From CAVYOD01 sp963770045 (GTDB lineage Bacteria > Acidobacteriota > Aminicenantia > Aminicenantales > CAVYOD01), in NCBI GenBank assembly GCA_963770045.1, contig CAVYOD010000012.1, forward strand, positions 62,001 to 126,000: a DNA stretch of 64,000 nucleotides, read 5' to 3'. Shown piece by piece: positions 42,499 to 52,257 of the stretch. Position 1 is the first letter of the stretch, and each line of letters starts with the position of its first letter. The position numbers and the translations under genes were made by a program. The notes under the pieces were generated by a model, which saw nothing but the letters and a program-made list of their open reading frames with translations, was not told where the DNA came from and searched no databases.

Positions 42499-43914
42499 TC
42501 AAACGGCTTTTCGTTCGGCGGCTCTTTTTTCCTTGCCCTTCCAGTAGAAGTAACTGGGCAGGCCGAGGGCGACGATCCCCAATCCGGCCAGAGACTCGGC
42601 CGGCTTATTGACCAGGGTGTTGATAAGCAGGACAACGAGGACAGCGATGAAAATCCCCGGCAAGACTGGGTAGCCCCAGGTCTTGTAAGGGCGGGGGAGG
42701 TCCGGGAATTTTTTCCTTAAGGTGAATACAGCAGCCACGGCCACAATGTAGAAAACGATGGCCGCGAAAGTCACATAAGTAAAAAGCTGTTCATAGGTGC
42801 CGCTCAGCGTCAGGAGGCAGGCCCAGATGGCCTGGATGAAAATCGAAAAACCCGGGGTCCTGTAGCGGGGATGGACACTGGCGACTTTTTTGAAGAAGAG
42901 TCTGTCCCTGGCCATGGCATAGTAGACCCTCGGTCCCGTTAAAATTACGCCGTTGAGGGCTCCGAATGTCGAGACGACGACGGCCGCCGAGATGACCGAA
43001 GCCGCCACTCCGCCGAAGAGAACAGTAGCCGATTTCTCGGCGACCCGGACCACTCCCTCGAGCTCCTTGATGGGAAGGGCATAGAGATAGATATAATTGA
43101 CAGCGATATAGAGGACCGTGACCGCGAGCGTTCCGAAGATCAAGCACAGGGGCAGGTTTCGCTGGGGTTTTTTGATCTCACCGGCGGCAAAATTGATGTT
43201 GTTCCAGCCGTCATAAGTCCAGATGACGGCGATCATCGCGACTCCGAAGCCCATGAGGAGCTTGGAAAAGTCGAATCCGGTCGAGGCGAGCGAATAATCG
43301 ATGTGTCCGCCCTTTCCGAGCAAGAATCCCAGGACGACGATGCCGATGAGCGTGAGGATCTTGAGGATCGTTGAGACGTTTTGGATGATGGCGCCCAGGA
43401 CAAGGCCGATGAAATTTAAGAGGGACAGGAGGACGATGATGACCACGGCTACGAGCTGGCCCGCGGATATGGAATAATGAAAGGGATGGTGAAAGACGGT
43501 TAGCGTGGTCGAAAATATAGTCTTGGCCGTGCCCAGGCCCGGAAAAAAGTAGCCGAAATATTCGGCGAAGGCGACTGCCAGGGCGGCGATCGAGCCTGTC
43601 TGGTAGACGAGGAACATCATCCAGCCAAAGAGGAAACCGCTCAGGGGTCCATAGGCCTCCCGGAGATAAATATATTGCCCTCCGGCCTCGGGCATGGCGG
43701 CCCCGAGCTCGGCATAAGCGAGAGCCCCGGCCAAGGCGATCAGCCCGCCCACAAACCAGGCCAGCAGAATGAGAAAACCACTGGGGATGGATTTGGCCAT
43801 GATGCCCGTCGTGAGGAAAATCCCGGAGCCGATGACGACGCCGATGACGATCATCGTCGAATCAAAAAGCCCGAGTTTCCGGACTAAGGTGACTTCCTGA
43901 TTTTCTTGAGCCAT
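42499..43914 (-). CDS. APC-superfamily amino acid permease (LAT-like)
   Basis: Inner-membrane transporter of 471 residues, twelve helices. The TM1 substrate motif VIGVVIGSGIFLTTGIMAKS and PEAGGQYIYLREAYGPLSGF are typical of L-amino-acid transporters (LAT type). It probably imports amino acids used by the neighbouring PLP and cyclodeaminase enzymes. The gene converges with the plus-strand cyclodeaminase and follows the SelA-like gene in a minus-strand series (OCD2, DSD1-like, SelA-like, permease). Confidence 0.92.
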   Translation of the reverse strand: MAQENQEVTLVRKLGLFDSTMIVIGVVIGSGIFLTTGIMAKSIPSGFLILLAWFVGGLIALAGALAYAELGAAMPEAGGQYIYLREAYGPLSGFLFGWMMFLVYQTGSIAALAVAFAEYFGYFFPGLGTAKTIFSTTLTVFHHPFHYSISAGQLVAVVIIVLLSLLNFIGLVLGAIIQNVSTILKILTLIGIVVLGFLLGKGGHIDYSLASTGFDFSKLLMGFGVAMIAVIWTYDGWNNINFAAGEIKKPQRNLPLCLIFGTLAVTVLYIAVNYIYLYALPIKELEGVVRVAEKSATVLFGGVAASVISAAVVVSTFGALNGVILTGPRVYYAMARDRLFFKKVASVHPRYRTPGFSIFIQAIWACLLTLSGTYEQLFTYVTFAAIVFYIVAVAAVFTLRKKFPDLPRPYKTWGYPVLPGIFIAVLVVLLINTLVNKPAESLAGLGIVALGLPSYFYWKGKEKRAAERKAV

Positions 43915-43978
43915 GGCGCCTTTATATAAGATTTCGAATTCGCGCGCAAGCCCAAAAACCGTCGTTTAAACGGCGGAA

Positions 43979-45445
43979 CTAGTCGGTCAGACCGGCGTAT
44001 TTGCAGACGATCTCTACGGACCTGACCAGAGACTTAACGCCGAGCCGGGTGTAGTCTTCGTTCAAGTCGGCATTATCGTCAAAAGTCCCGAGTCCCGGCC
44101 CGAGGAACATGTTGCCGCTGTAGATCGTCGCCGGATAGACGCCCATCTCCTCCTGGGCCGAGGCCATGGGATTGGTGTTGGCGAAGGCGTCCTCGATGGT
44201 GAAGATCGGAATCCCGAAATCTCCATCATCCCAGGTCTGCTCATAGTTGAGCTCCGTCCCACCCATGTTGTGAGACTTGGTGATGATGAGCTTGTCCCTA
44301 AACCGGGCCGGCTTCATTTTCTTAAACTCTTCGACCACGATCTCATGGAACTTGTCCACGGGCTTGAGGATTTTCTTCGGGTTGTCGCGGAGCATCTTCA
44401 GGACGGCGGTGAGACCGACGACGGCGTCGCGGCCAGGGTCGCAGAGCGAGAAGAGCGCTTTGCTGTGCGATGAGAGTTCGCCGTAGCGCTGGCCGCCGAG
44501 GCCCAATGCTTTCCTGATATAGACCATCGCTTCCTCTTTTCCCACCATGAGGCCGCTGATCGGTGCACGGGCGGCCTTATCCATGCTCCAAATGCCCACA
44601 TCGGCGCTCAGATCCTGGGGCGACTGTCCGACGACGGGCAGCCCGCTGGCGTAATCGACCAGGAAAGGAAGGTCATATTTCGCGGCCAGCTCGCCGATCA
44701 TCTTCTTGAGAACGGGGACGCCCTTTTTGTCCTTTTCTCCATATCCGTACCCTGGTGAGTCATAGCCGACCGTGACAAAGCCGACAAGTTTTCTATGTGG
44801 CGCTCCGCGACTTCCTGAATTCTCTTGATCGACTGGGCCGCGTTGGTTCTGGTCATCAATGGCACGATATTAAATTTTATACCGTGGGCTTCGTATTTGG
44901 CTCCCACGAGCTTGATAAAGATAGTATCTAAGTTCGCCAGGCTCTTGCCTTCGACGCCGAGCTCTCCGGCCGAGGCGCTTCGATCGACACAGACGTTCTT
45001 GTATCTTGGCGGAAACGGTCGTGCCGTAGCTCGCCATAAACTCAATATCTTCGTGATACGGGAAGATATAGCGGCCTCGATAGGCATCTCCTTTCCGCAT
45101 CGTCGGAGGAGCGAACAGAGTTTCCAGGGTCACGCGAAGGGCGGATTCGCAGGTGTTGACGGCGGCGCCATCATAATCATCGCCGTAAACATCTTTTATG
45201 ACCTCGCGAAGCTCGTCCTCCACTTTTCTCATCGGGAGGATGGGGACTTTATTGGCTTTTATGATTGCGTCGATAACATACCTCGGGAGCGAGCCGGGGC
45301 AGGACGAGCTTCCCGGATAAAGACCGATCTTGTTTTTAAATTTGTCGAGCCCGAGTTCCTTTCCGGCTTTCTTAGCCTCCTCGAGGATTTTGGGGATGTT
45401 GTTAAAAATTTCCTGGTACCACTGATATTTGAATTTCGATTTCAT
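43979..45445 (-). CDS. SelA-like PLP-dependent enzyme, function unknown (two frameshifts)
   Basis: About 489 residues, fold type I PLP enzyme. The N-terminal part has GLYPGSSSCPGSLPRYVIDA and AAVNTCESALRVTLETLF; the middle has FVTVGYDSPGYGYGEKDKKG; the PLP Lys is in VGIWSMDKAARAPISGLMVG, the same layout as the S-x-D-K-x-x-x-G-P element of SelA-type enzymes. An extra G near 45022 and a missing base near 44783 break the frame and cancel each other. I do not recognise the specific family; a lyase or decarboxylase acting on an amino acid would fit the neighbours. AAAGGAGGAG precedes ATG 45445. Confidence 0.7.
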
Positions 45446-45522
45446 GTTTGCTCCTCCTTTCCTTTATATCGGATTATCACCAAGGTGATCCCTTCCAGCT
45501 CTTGTTGCTGGCTCAAAGGCAC

Positions 45523-46640
45523 TCAGAGACGAAATTTCTTCAGGACGCCGTCATTCAAAACGTGATATTCGGAGTACAGGCTGGCCGTGATGCAGGAGTG
45601 GATGGGCAGCACGATCAGCGTGTCCCCGATCTGAACAGAACCGATAAAGTCTTCTGGCCCCGTCACCTTGCCGTGTTCCTGGGATAACGATGTGAGATAA
45701 ACGTTGGGAATCGGCGCCGTCCATGCGGCCTGATCTTCTTGGAGCCTGGCGATTTGCCCATAGAAGGGACTGCCCGAGGGAAGGGTGAGGGATTCTCGGC
45801 TCACATGGACACTGCCGCCGTAAAGGACCAGCTCATTTCGCTTGAGATTTTTTGAAATGACAGGGCAGGCAACGCCCACGGCAATGTCCTCGTCCCGGCA
45901 GACTCCGAGCGCTTTCTGCATCAAGTCATAGAAGACGAAATTTCCTGGTCTTATTTCGTCAATCGGCGGCAAAAATCTGTTCGACAATCATGCAGGACGG
46001 CGTGTCGCCCATCGGAGACCAGAAGATCGAGAGTAGCCCGCTGCTTCCAGGGCTTGTTTCACGTTCCGCAAAGAAGCAAGGGATTTCCGGTGGATCCGCA
46101 GGATTTCGTCGGAGCCCGACGCATCATAGGAGTGCCCATCATGGGTCAGAATGCCTTTGAAATGGAGAGCGGGGGCTTGGCTGAGATCCTCGCCAAATCC
46201 AGGATTTGCTCAATCCGATCGGCGGAGATTCCTGTTCGGTGATCACCCGTGTCGATTTCGATCCAGACATTGAGGTGGTTGTTAATTCCCTCGCTGAGCC
46301 GAACGGCTGTAAACTCCGAGTCAATAATCACATGCAGCTCGAGGGACTTGGCCAGGGAATTGATTTTCGGAATCTGATGAATATTGACCGGGACGGCGAT
46401 GGTGATATCGTTCCAACCGTGCCTGCCGAAATATTCGGCCATGTCCACCGAGGAAACCGTGATCTTGTCAATGCCGAATTCCCTGATCCATTCAGCTAAA
46501 TCGGCGGATTGGTGGGTTTTAAAGTGCGGCCTGAGAACGACCCCGCTCGCCCGGGCCTTCTTGGCCATTCTTTCCACATTGCGGAGAACCTTGGCTTTGT
46601 CGACAAGAAAAACCGGTCGCTGCAATCGATTCAGGTCCAT
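45523..46640 (-). CDS. DSD1/alanine-racemase-type PLP enzyme (three frameshifts)
   Basis: About 372 residues, fold type III PLP enzyme of the D-serine dehydratase/D-threonine aldolase group. The N-terminus is typical: RPVFLVDKAKVLRNVERMAK, then VVLRPHFKTHQSADLAEWI with the PLP Lys. GILTHDGHSYDASGSDEILR, MGDTPSCMIVE and DEIRPGNFVFYDLMQ follow, each in a different frame because of a missing C in the poly-G/C run at 46171-46175, a missing base near 46040 and an extra base near 45980. Whether it is a pseudogene or misread cannot be settled here; the motifs are intact. A role in D-amino-acid breakdown is likely. Confidence 0.75.
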
Positions 46641-46653
46641 AGATCCAGTCCTT

Positions 46654-47658
46654 TCATTCAAGCAAACTGATGCTCCGGCCGACGTTCCGAGCCAACGCTT
46701 TTTCATAGCACAAAATGGCCGCCGCGGTATCCTGGAGTGCCGTCCCCGTCGCGTCATAGATGATGATTTCTGATCGGCTCGTTCGGCCGGGCTTTTTTCC
46801 GCTGACAATCTCACCTATTTCCGCATACACGTCGCTGCTCGAGATGAGGTTATCTTGAAGCGCATGATGCAGTTCTCCCGCCTGGGCGCACTGGGAGAGG
46901 ATGTCCACAACGACTTTATTTCCCTTCAAGAGGCGGGCATCCAGCTCCTGCTTTTCAGGGTTATCAGATCCCACGGCGGCAACAGTTGTTCCGGGCTTCA
47001 CATGCTCTTGGAGAAGATAAGGAACTTTTGCCGGCGTGCAGGTGACGATCAATTGGCTTTGTGGAGCTGCCGAAGCGAGGTCTTGTGTGGGAAGGACAGT
47101 GATGTTAAGTTCGCGTTCCATATCCTGAGCAAAAGCCTTCGCGATGTCCGGACTCTGATCAAAAGCATAAACCGTTTTGATGGGGAGAATGGATGTCAGG
47201 TACCGGACATGAATCCGGCCCTGGTTGCCGCAGCCACAGACAGTCATAACATTCACATCCGGCAATGCCAAGTATTTCATGGCGACCGCGGTTCCCGCGC
47301 CGGTCCGCTTTATGGTCGGCTCCCCGGAATCTATGATGGCCAGCGGAAAACCCGATTCGCCGTCAAAAAGGAGTATGGCTCCGAGGATATTGGGGAGGCC
47401 TCGTTTCGCCTTATTGCTGAAGCAGCTGCCGTTGATCTTCAAACCATAGTATCTTTGATCGTGCCAGATTAGCCCCCCTGCCTTGATGTGAAATTCCAGC
47501 TCTCCCGGCGTGTCGCCCTGGATCATCGCCGTGCCGAAGCTCAGGCCTTCCCCGTGAATTTTGAAGGCGTACTCGACACCCTCCAGATAATCTTGAAGCG
47601 TCATGAGGGCGGCGATTTCGCTCCGAGTCAGAAGGAGCGTCTTATTAAGTTTTGGCAT
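46654..47658 (-). CDS. Ornithine cyclodeaminase/mu-crystallin family protein
   Basis: 334 residues, uninterrupted. It has the substrate arm ELEFHIKAGGLIWHDQRYYG, the Rossmann motif VMTVCGCGNQGRIHVRYLT, TCTPAKVPYLLQEHVKPGTT and AVGSDNPEKQELDARLL. Members act as ornithine cyclodeaminase, alanine dehydrogenase, ketimine reductase or lysine cyclodeaminase; the exact reaction cannot be told. It is the first gene of the minus-strand amino-acid series, with its own promoter and an AGAGG site ahead of ATG 47658. Confidence 0.9.
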   Translation of the reverse strand: MPKLNKTLLLTRSEIAALMTLQDYLEGVEYAFKIHGEGLSFGTAMIQGDTPGELEFHIKAGGLIWHDQRYYGLKINGSCFSNKAKRGLPNILGAILLFDGESGFPLAIIDSGEPTIKRTGAGTAVAMKYLALPDVNVMTVCGCGNQGRIHVRYLTSILPIKTVYAFDQSPDIAKAFAQDMERELNITVLPTQDLASAAPQSQLIVTCTPAKVPYLLQEHVKPGTTVAAVGSDNPEKQELDARLLKGNKVVVDILSQCAQAGELHHALQDNLISSSDVYAEIGEIVSGKKPGRTSRSEIIIYDATGTALQDTAAAILCYEKALARNVGRSISLLE

Positions 47659-47681
47659 GTTCCAGACCTCTTTTTCGTAAG

Positions 47682-47711
47682 ATTATATAGATTCCCCGCC
47701 CTGGGAAACAA
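47682..47711 (-). promoter_or_regulatory. Candidate promoter for the minus-strand amino-acid cluster
   Basis: TTGTTT (47711-47706) and TATAAT (47687-47682) spaced by 18 bases on the minus strand. Confidence 0.5.
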
Positions 47712-47806
47712 TTTACTTTTCAAGGGCGTCTCCCGCTGAGCTGTTCTGTCCGCCTTGATGCCTTTCATGCTCCCTGCGTTTGATCTTCTGCCGGGTGACA
47801 TTTAGA

Positions 47807-47835
47807 TTGACAACCTCGCCCTTCGTTTTTATAGT
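47807..47835 (+). promoter_or_regulatory. Sigma70 promoter for the permuted phosphoglycerate mutase
   Basis: TTGACA (47807-47812), 17-base spacer, TATAGT (47830-47835). Predicted RNA start near 47842. Its position directly ahead of the gene supports that the unusual start is genuine. Confidence 0.68.
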
Positions 47836-47865
47836 ATAAGCTTCATTTTCCCTTGCGTGACAATC

Positions 47866-49477
47866 ATGTCCAAAACTGAAGACAAGAGCTTCTCGCTCGC
47901 CGAAGCCATCCGCAAGGCCTACCGCTCGGGCCAGGAGGACGAGGCTCTTGAGCCCATTGTCAAAGTCGACGCCAAAGGCCGCGCCCTGGGCCGGCCCGAG
48001 ACCGACGATTTTGCCATTTTCTATGATATTCGAGGGGAGCGGGAGGTCGAGCTCACGGAAAGCCTGACCGACCCGGGCTTCAACCGGTTCCCGATAAAAG
48101 AAGGACTGAGTCTCCGTTTTGTGACCATGATCGAATACGCTCCCCACCTGAAGGCCAGGGTCGCCTTTCCCCCCGAGGTCAAGATCCGGAACACCCTGAC
48201 CGAGGTCCTGACGCGCTCCGGCCTCAAGGTGGCCAAGATCTCTGAATCCGAGAAGGCCGTCCACGTCGCCCACTTCTTGAACGGCAAGAATGACCAGGTG
48301 TTCCCGGGGGAAGAGCGCATCGTCGTCCCTTCGCCGCAGGGTATTGCCTCCTATGCCGATACACCGGAGATGAGCGCTCCGGGAGTCTCCGCCGCCATCA
48401 TCGCCAAGCTCAAGGACGTCACCTGCGATGTTATCATCGCCAATTACGCCAATGTCGATGTGGTCGGTCATATCGAAAACAAGTCCGCCGTCCTGCAGGC
48501 GATTGAGGCTGTCGACAGAGAGTTCGGGCTTGTCGCTAACGAGGCGCGCCAGGAAAAGGCGACGCTCATCGTCACTTCAGATCACGGGACGGTGGAAGAA
48601 TGGCTCTATCCCGACGGCGCGGTCAACACCGGACATACGAAAGAATCCTGTTCCCTTCATTCTGGTTGATTTTGCCGGGGACGGCACCGAACAATGGGAG
48701 TTGAGGCCCGAAGGCGAGTTGGCCGATATCGCCCCGACCATCCTTGAAATCGTTGGACTGGAGAAGCCGCCGGAGATGACCGGAGAAAGCCTGATTCTCA
48801 AGCGGCCCGGCCAGAAGAGGAAGAAGCTCCTGATCATCATCCTCGACGGATGGGGGGTTCGGGAAGAGAAATACGGAAACCTCATTGCCGAGGCGAAGAC
48901 TCCGAGTTTCCATTGGCTGTGGGAAAATCTTCCCCACGCGACCCTGAAGTCTTCCGGTGAAGCCGTGGGCATGCCTCCGAACACGGTCGGGAATTCGGAG
49001 GCCGGGCACCTCCACATCGGCGCCGGGAGGCGGATATTTCTCGACCGGGTCAAAATCGACCGGGCCATCGAAGACGAGTCGTTCTATTCCAACCCGGCCT
49101 TCCTCTGGGCGATGGAGGGAGCTAAGAAGGAAGGCAGAGCGCTTCACCTGATGGGGATTGTATCTCATTACAGCTCACACGGCACGATCAAGCATCTCTT
49201 TGCCCTGCTTCGCTTGGCCGGGAAGGTGGGCGTCGGGAGAGTCTACGTCCACGCCTTCATCGGCCGCCGAGGAGAAAAGCCGGAGAGCGGCGCGATCTAT
49301 GTTGAAAAAGTCGAGGAGATGTGCCGGTCCTTGGCTACAGGAGAGGTCGTGACCGTCATGGGCCGGTTTTGGTCTCTGGATCGAGAAGAAAACTGGGACC
49401 GGATTGAAAAAGCGTACCGAGCGATAGTCTACGGGGAGGGGACCAGAGTCTATCCTTTGAAGCGAGCGAAGAAGTGA
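47866..49477 (+). CDS. Cofactor-independent phosphoglycerate mutase, circularly permuted (one frameshift)
   Basis: Interconverts 3- and 2-phosphoglycerate in glycolysis. About 536 residues, all family motifs present but in rotated order. Residues 1-318 match the usual C-terminal part: FYDIRGER (R56, R59), ISESEKAVHVAHF (K130), ANYANVDVVGH (D198, H202), VTSDHG (D239, H240), NTGHTKNPVPF, LADIAPTILEIVGL. A linker LKRPGQKR leads into the usual N-terminus at about 319: LLIIILDGWG (D327), GNSEAGHLHIGAGR (nucleophile Ser377), HLFALLRLAG, TVMGRFWSLDREENWDRIEK, ending EKAYRAIVYGEG. The cut lies inside the phosphotransferase domain. One extra A at 48640-48643 breaks the frame. The usual GRD motif reads GRR. 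Alternative start GTG 47857. Confidence 0.88.
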
Positions 49478-49493
49478 AAGGAAATTCGAAAAG

Positions 49494-49519
49494 CGAGGAA
49501 CTTTTCCCGGAAATCCTCG
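49494..49519. other. Hairpin between phosphoglycerate mutase and ABC genes
   Basis: CGAGGA (49494-49499) pairs with TCCTCG (49514-49519), with further pairing TTTCC/GGAAA inside. No T run follows, so it is not a standard terminator. Confidence 0.35.
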
Positions 49520-49552
49520 TATTCCTAAAATAAGAGGCTGTGTCTTTCTGAG

Positions 49553-50463
49553 ATGAGCATAGAAGTCAAGAACCTGTCATTCAGCTACGGAAAGCTCCGG
49601 GCCCTCCATGACGTGAGCCTCAGCCTGGAGGAGGGAGCGGTCGGGCTCTTGGGCCGAACGGCGCCGGGAAAAGCACACTTCTTCGGATTCTCCTGGGCTT
49701 TCTCGCCCCGGACGCAGGGGAGGGCAGGATCCTGGGTTATGACATCAGGCAGGAGCAGCCGCTCATCCGCCGCGCCGTGGGCTATATGCCCGAGGACGAC
49801 TGCTTCATTCCGGGGATGGACGCTGTTTCTTTCACTTCCTATTTCGGCGAGCTCTCGGGGATGCCCCGCCAGGAGGCCATGAAGAGGGCCCACGAGGTTC
49901 TTTTCTACGTCGGGCTGGGGGAGTCCCGCTACCGGCTCCTGGAGACCTATTCGGCCGGAATGAAGCAGCGGTTGAAGTTAGCTCAGGCTCTCGTCCACGA
50001 CCCCAGGATCCTTTTCCTGGATGAGCCGACGAGCAACCTCGACCCGCACGGCCGGACCGAAATCCTCGAACTGATAAGGGACATCTCATCGAAAAAGGAC
50101 ATCCAGGTCTTGATGTGTTCTCACATTCTTTCGGATATCGAGTCCATCTGCGCCTACGTCGTCATTCTCAACAAGGGGCAGGTGGCGGCCCAGGGGGATA
50201 TCCAGGAGCTCAAAGAGATCAACTACCGGCTGTTTGAACTCAAAATCAAAGGCGAATCCGAGGATTTTGTCAAAAAGCTCAGAGACCTCGGCTGCAAAGT
50301 TGAAGAGACTGAGGATAAGATCTTAAAAATCTACATGCCCGCCGATCAGGACAAGATGAGGATTTTTGAAGTCGCCCGGCAAACGCAGGTCCAGGTGCGG
50401 CAATTTGTCCGGAGCCAAACCTCGCTCGAAGATCTCTTCGCCAGGGCCGTGGGAGTGGACTGA
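49553..50463 (+). CDS. ABC transporter ATP-binding protein (one frameshift)
   Basis: ATPase of about 303 residues of the ABC-2/NatA type. A missing G in the run at 49651-49653 falls inside the Walker A motif; corrected it reads GLLGPNGAGKSTLLRILLG. Signature LETYSAGMKQRLKLAQALV, Walker B RILFLDEPTSNLDP and switch His in MCSHILSD follow. A C-terminal extension of about 80 residues (ELKIKGESEDFVKKLRDLGC) is typical of exporters for antibiotics or lipids. It is the first of four genes, ATPase-permease-ATPase-permease; the next start overlaps its stop. Confidence 0.9.
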
Positions 50464-51333
50464 TGACCATCAGGGAAAAGGGTTACACTCACTGGGACGG
50501 GCAGCTCCGGCAGACCAGGTTTCCCTGGTGGCCGATCACCCGGACCGGGATCAAGCTCGCTTTCAAGATCAAGGGCTTTCGCCTCTTTTTTGTTTTCTCG
50601 CTGATCCCCGAGCATCGTCTATCTTGTCGGAATCTATGTTTCAGAACGGATTGAGAATTTCCGTTTTATGATCAAGGGATCGGAAAAGATCCTCCAGATC
50701 AACCCGGGTTATTTCAAGTCCTATCTGACCGGCGATTTTCTGCTGTTCATGATGGTCATGCTGCTGGTCTTCAGCGGAGCGCGCCTTATCTCCGATGACC
50801 TCAAGAACAATGCCCTCCAGCTTTATTTCTCGCGGCCCATCCAGAAGAAGGATTATTTCCTGGGCAAGGCTTCCATCCTCTTCTTCTTTCTTCTAATCTT
50901 GACCCTGGTGCCCGGCATCGTTTTCTTTCTGATGAAGCTCATCTTCTCCGGAAGCTTCGCCTTTTTCACGACGTATCCCTGGCTTCTCCTTTCTGTTGTC
51001 GCCTATTCTCTCCTGGTTACCGTTTTTTTCGCCTCTTACACTCTGCTTCTTTCTTCTCTCAGCAAAAACAGGCGGTACGTGACCGTTCTTATATTCACGG
51101 TCTATTTGTTTTCCGATATAATCTTTGCGATTCTTAACGGGGTCTTCAGAAATCCCTATGTGGCGCTTTTCTCGATCAAGGTCAATCTCCAGCAGATGGG
51201 GGCCCTGCTCTTCCGGCAGAAAGCTCAGTTTGAGGTCCCCTGGTTCTATTCTTTCCTGATCCTGGCGGGAGTGTGCGCTCTTGCCGCCTGGGTTCTGCGA
51301 AAGAAAATCAAAGGCGTCGAGGTCATCAAATGA
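50463..51333 (+). CDS. ABC-2 type transporter permease (one frameshift)
   Basis: Membrane protein of about 290 residues with six predicted helices, the partner of the upstream ATPase. The N-terminus has a cytoplasmic segment (WWPITRTGIKLAFKIKGFRL), TM1 FFVFSLIP, then after an indel near 50608-50610 SIVYLVGIYVSERIENFRFM. The rest is intact: FLLFMMVMLLVFSGARLISD, LKNNALQLYFSRPIQKKDYF (the coupling-helix region) and later helices. ATG 50463 overlaps the ATPase stop; the stop overlaps the next ATPase (ATGA). Confidence 0.85.
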
Positions 51334-52256
51334 CGGCCGTGATCGAGACCAAGGCCCTGTCCAAGTGGTACGGGAATGTGCTGGGCCTGAGCGACGTCAG
51401 CCTCCAGATCGAGGCCGGGATCACCGGACTTTTGGGACCGAACGGTGCCGGGAAGTCCACCTTCATGAAGCTCCTGACTGGACAGATGAAACCCAATATC
51501 GGCGAAGTCAGGATCTATGGACAGCGGATCAGGAACAATTTTCCGCTGTTTGCCAGGATCGGGTTCTGCCACGAACAGGATTCGTTCTACGAGGAGATCA
51601 CCGGCTGGGAATTTCTCACCGGGCTGCTCAAGTTCTTTCACTTCGCGCCGGCGGATATACGAGCGAGGGCGGAGCGGGCACTCGACATCGTCGAGCTGCT
51701 CAAAGACAAAGACCGTCTCATCAGGGCTTACAGCCGGGGAATGCGTCAGAGACTCAAGGTCGCCCAGGCCATCGCCCATGATCCCGAGATTATCATCCTG
51801 GACGAACCCCTGAACGGGCTCGATCCGTTGGGCAAACGAAAACTGATCCACCTGGTCAAGGACTACAAATCCCAGGGAAAGGTGATCATCGTTTCCAGCC
51901 ACGTCCTGCCCGAGATCGAAGCCATGACCTCAAACATCGTCCTCCTCCACCAGGGCAAGATCCTGGCCCGGGGGGATATTCACTATATCCGGGACCTGAT
52001 TGAATCTCATCCTCATATTATTTCGATCAAATGCAGCAAGCCCCGAGAGCTGGCCTCCAAGTTTATCGCCCAGGACTTTATCTTGAAAGTGACCTTCGGC
52101 CCCGAGCCGGAGACGCTGGTCGTGGAGACCCATAACCGTGATAAACTCTTCGGGCTCCTGCCCGCTCTCCTGATCGACAACGGGATCGAGGTGGAAGAGA
52201 TCACCTCACCGGATGATAACCTGCAAGCTGTTTTCGATTACCTGGTGGGGAAATAA
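51330..52256 (+). CDS. ABC transporter ATP-binding protein
   Basis: 308 residues, intact. Walker A GLLGPNGAGKSTFMKLLTG, Q-loop GFCHEQDSFYEEITGWEFL, signature AYSRGMRQRLKVAQAIAHDP, Walker B IIILDEPLNGLDPLGK and switch SSHVLPE, with a C-terminal extension of about 85 residues. It overlaps the preceding permease by 4 bases and is followed 1 base later by its own permease. The two ATPase/permease pairs are homologous and probably form one heteromeric exporter, or two that are coordinately made. Confidence 0.93.
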   Translation: MTAVIETKALSKWYGNVLGLSDVSLQIEAGITGLLGPNGAGKSTFMKLLTGQMKPNIGEVRIYGQRIRNNFPLFARIGFCHEQDSFYEEITGWEFLTGLLKFFHFAPADIRARAERALDIVELLKDKDRLIRAYSRGMRQRLKVAQAIAHDPEIIILDEPLNGLDPLGKRKLIHLVKDYKSQGKVIIVSSHVLPEIEAMTSNIVLLHQGKILARGDIHYIRDLIESHPHIISIKCSKPRELASKFIAQDFILKVTFGPEPETLVVETHNRDKLFGLLPALLIDNGIEVEEITSPDDNLQAVFDYLVGK

Positions 52257-52257
52257 G

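Noticed and set aside
47713..48471. 252-codon minus-strand frame overlapping the phosphoglycerate mutase
   Set aside because: Antisense to well conserved phosphoglycerate mutase motifs and running through its promoter; its C-terminal 40 codons in the gap show no convincing domain.
47866..49477. Phosphoglycerate mutase seen as a chimera of two truncated genes
   Set aside because: The C-terminal and N-terminal halves are joined in one open frame by a short linker, the promoter abuts the start, and the end lies exactly at the homologous cut point.
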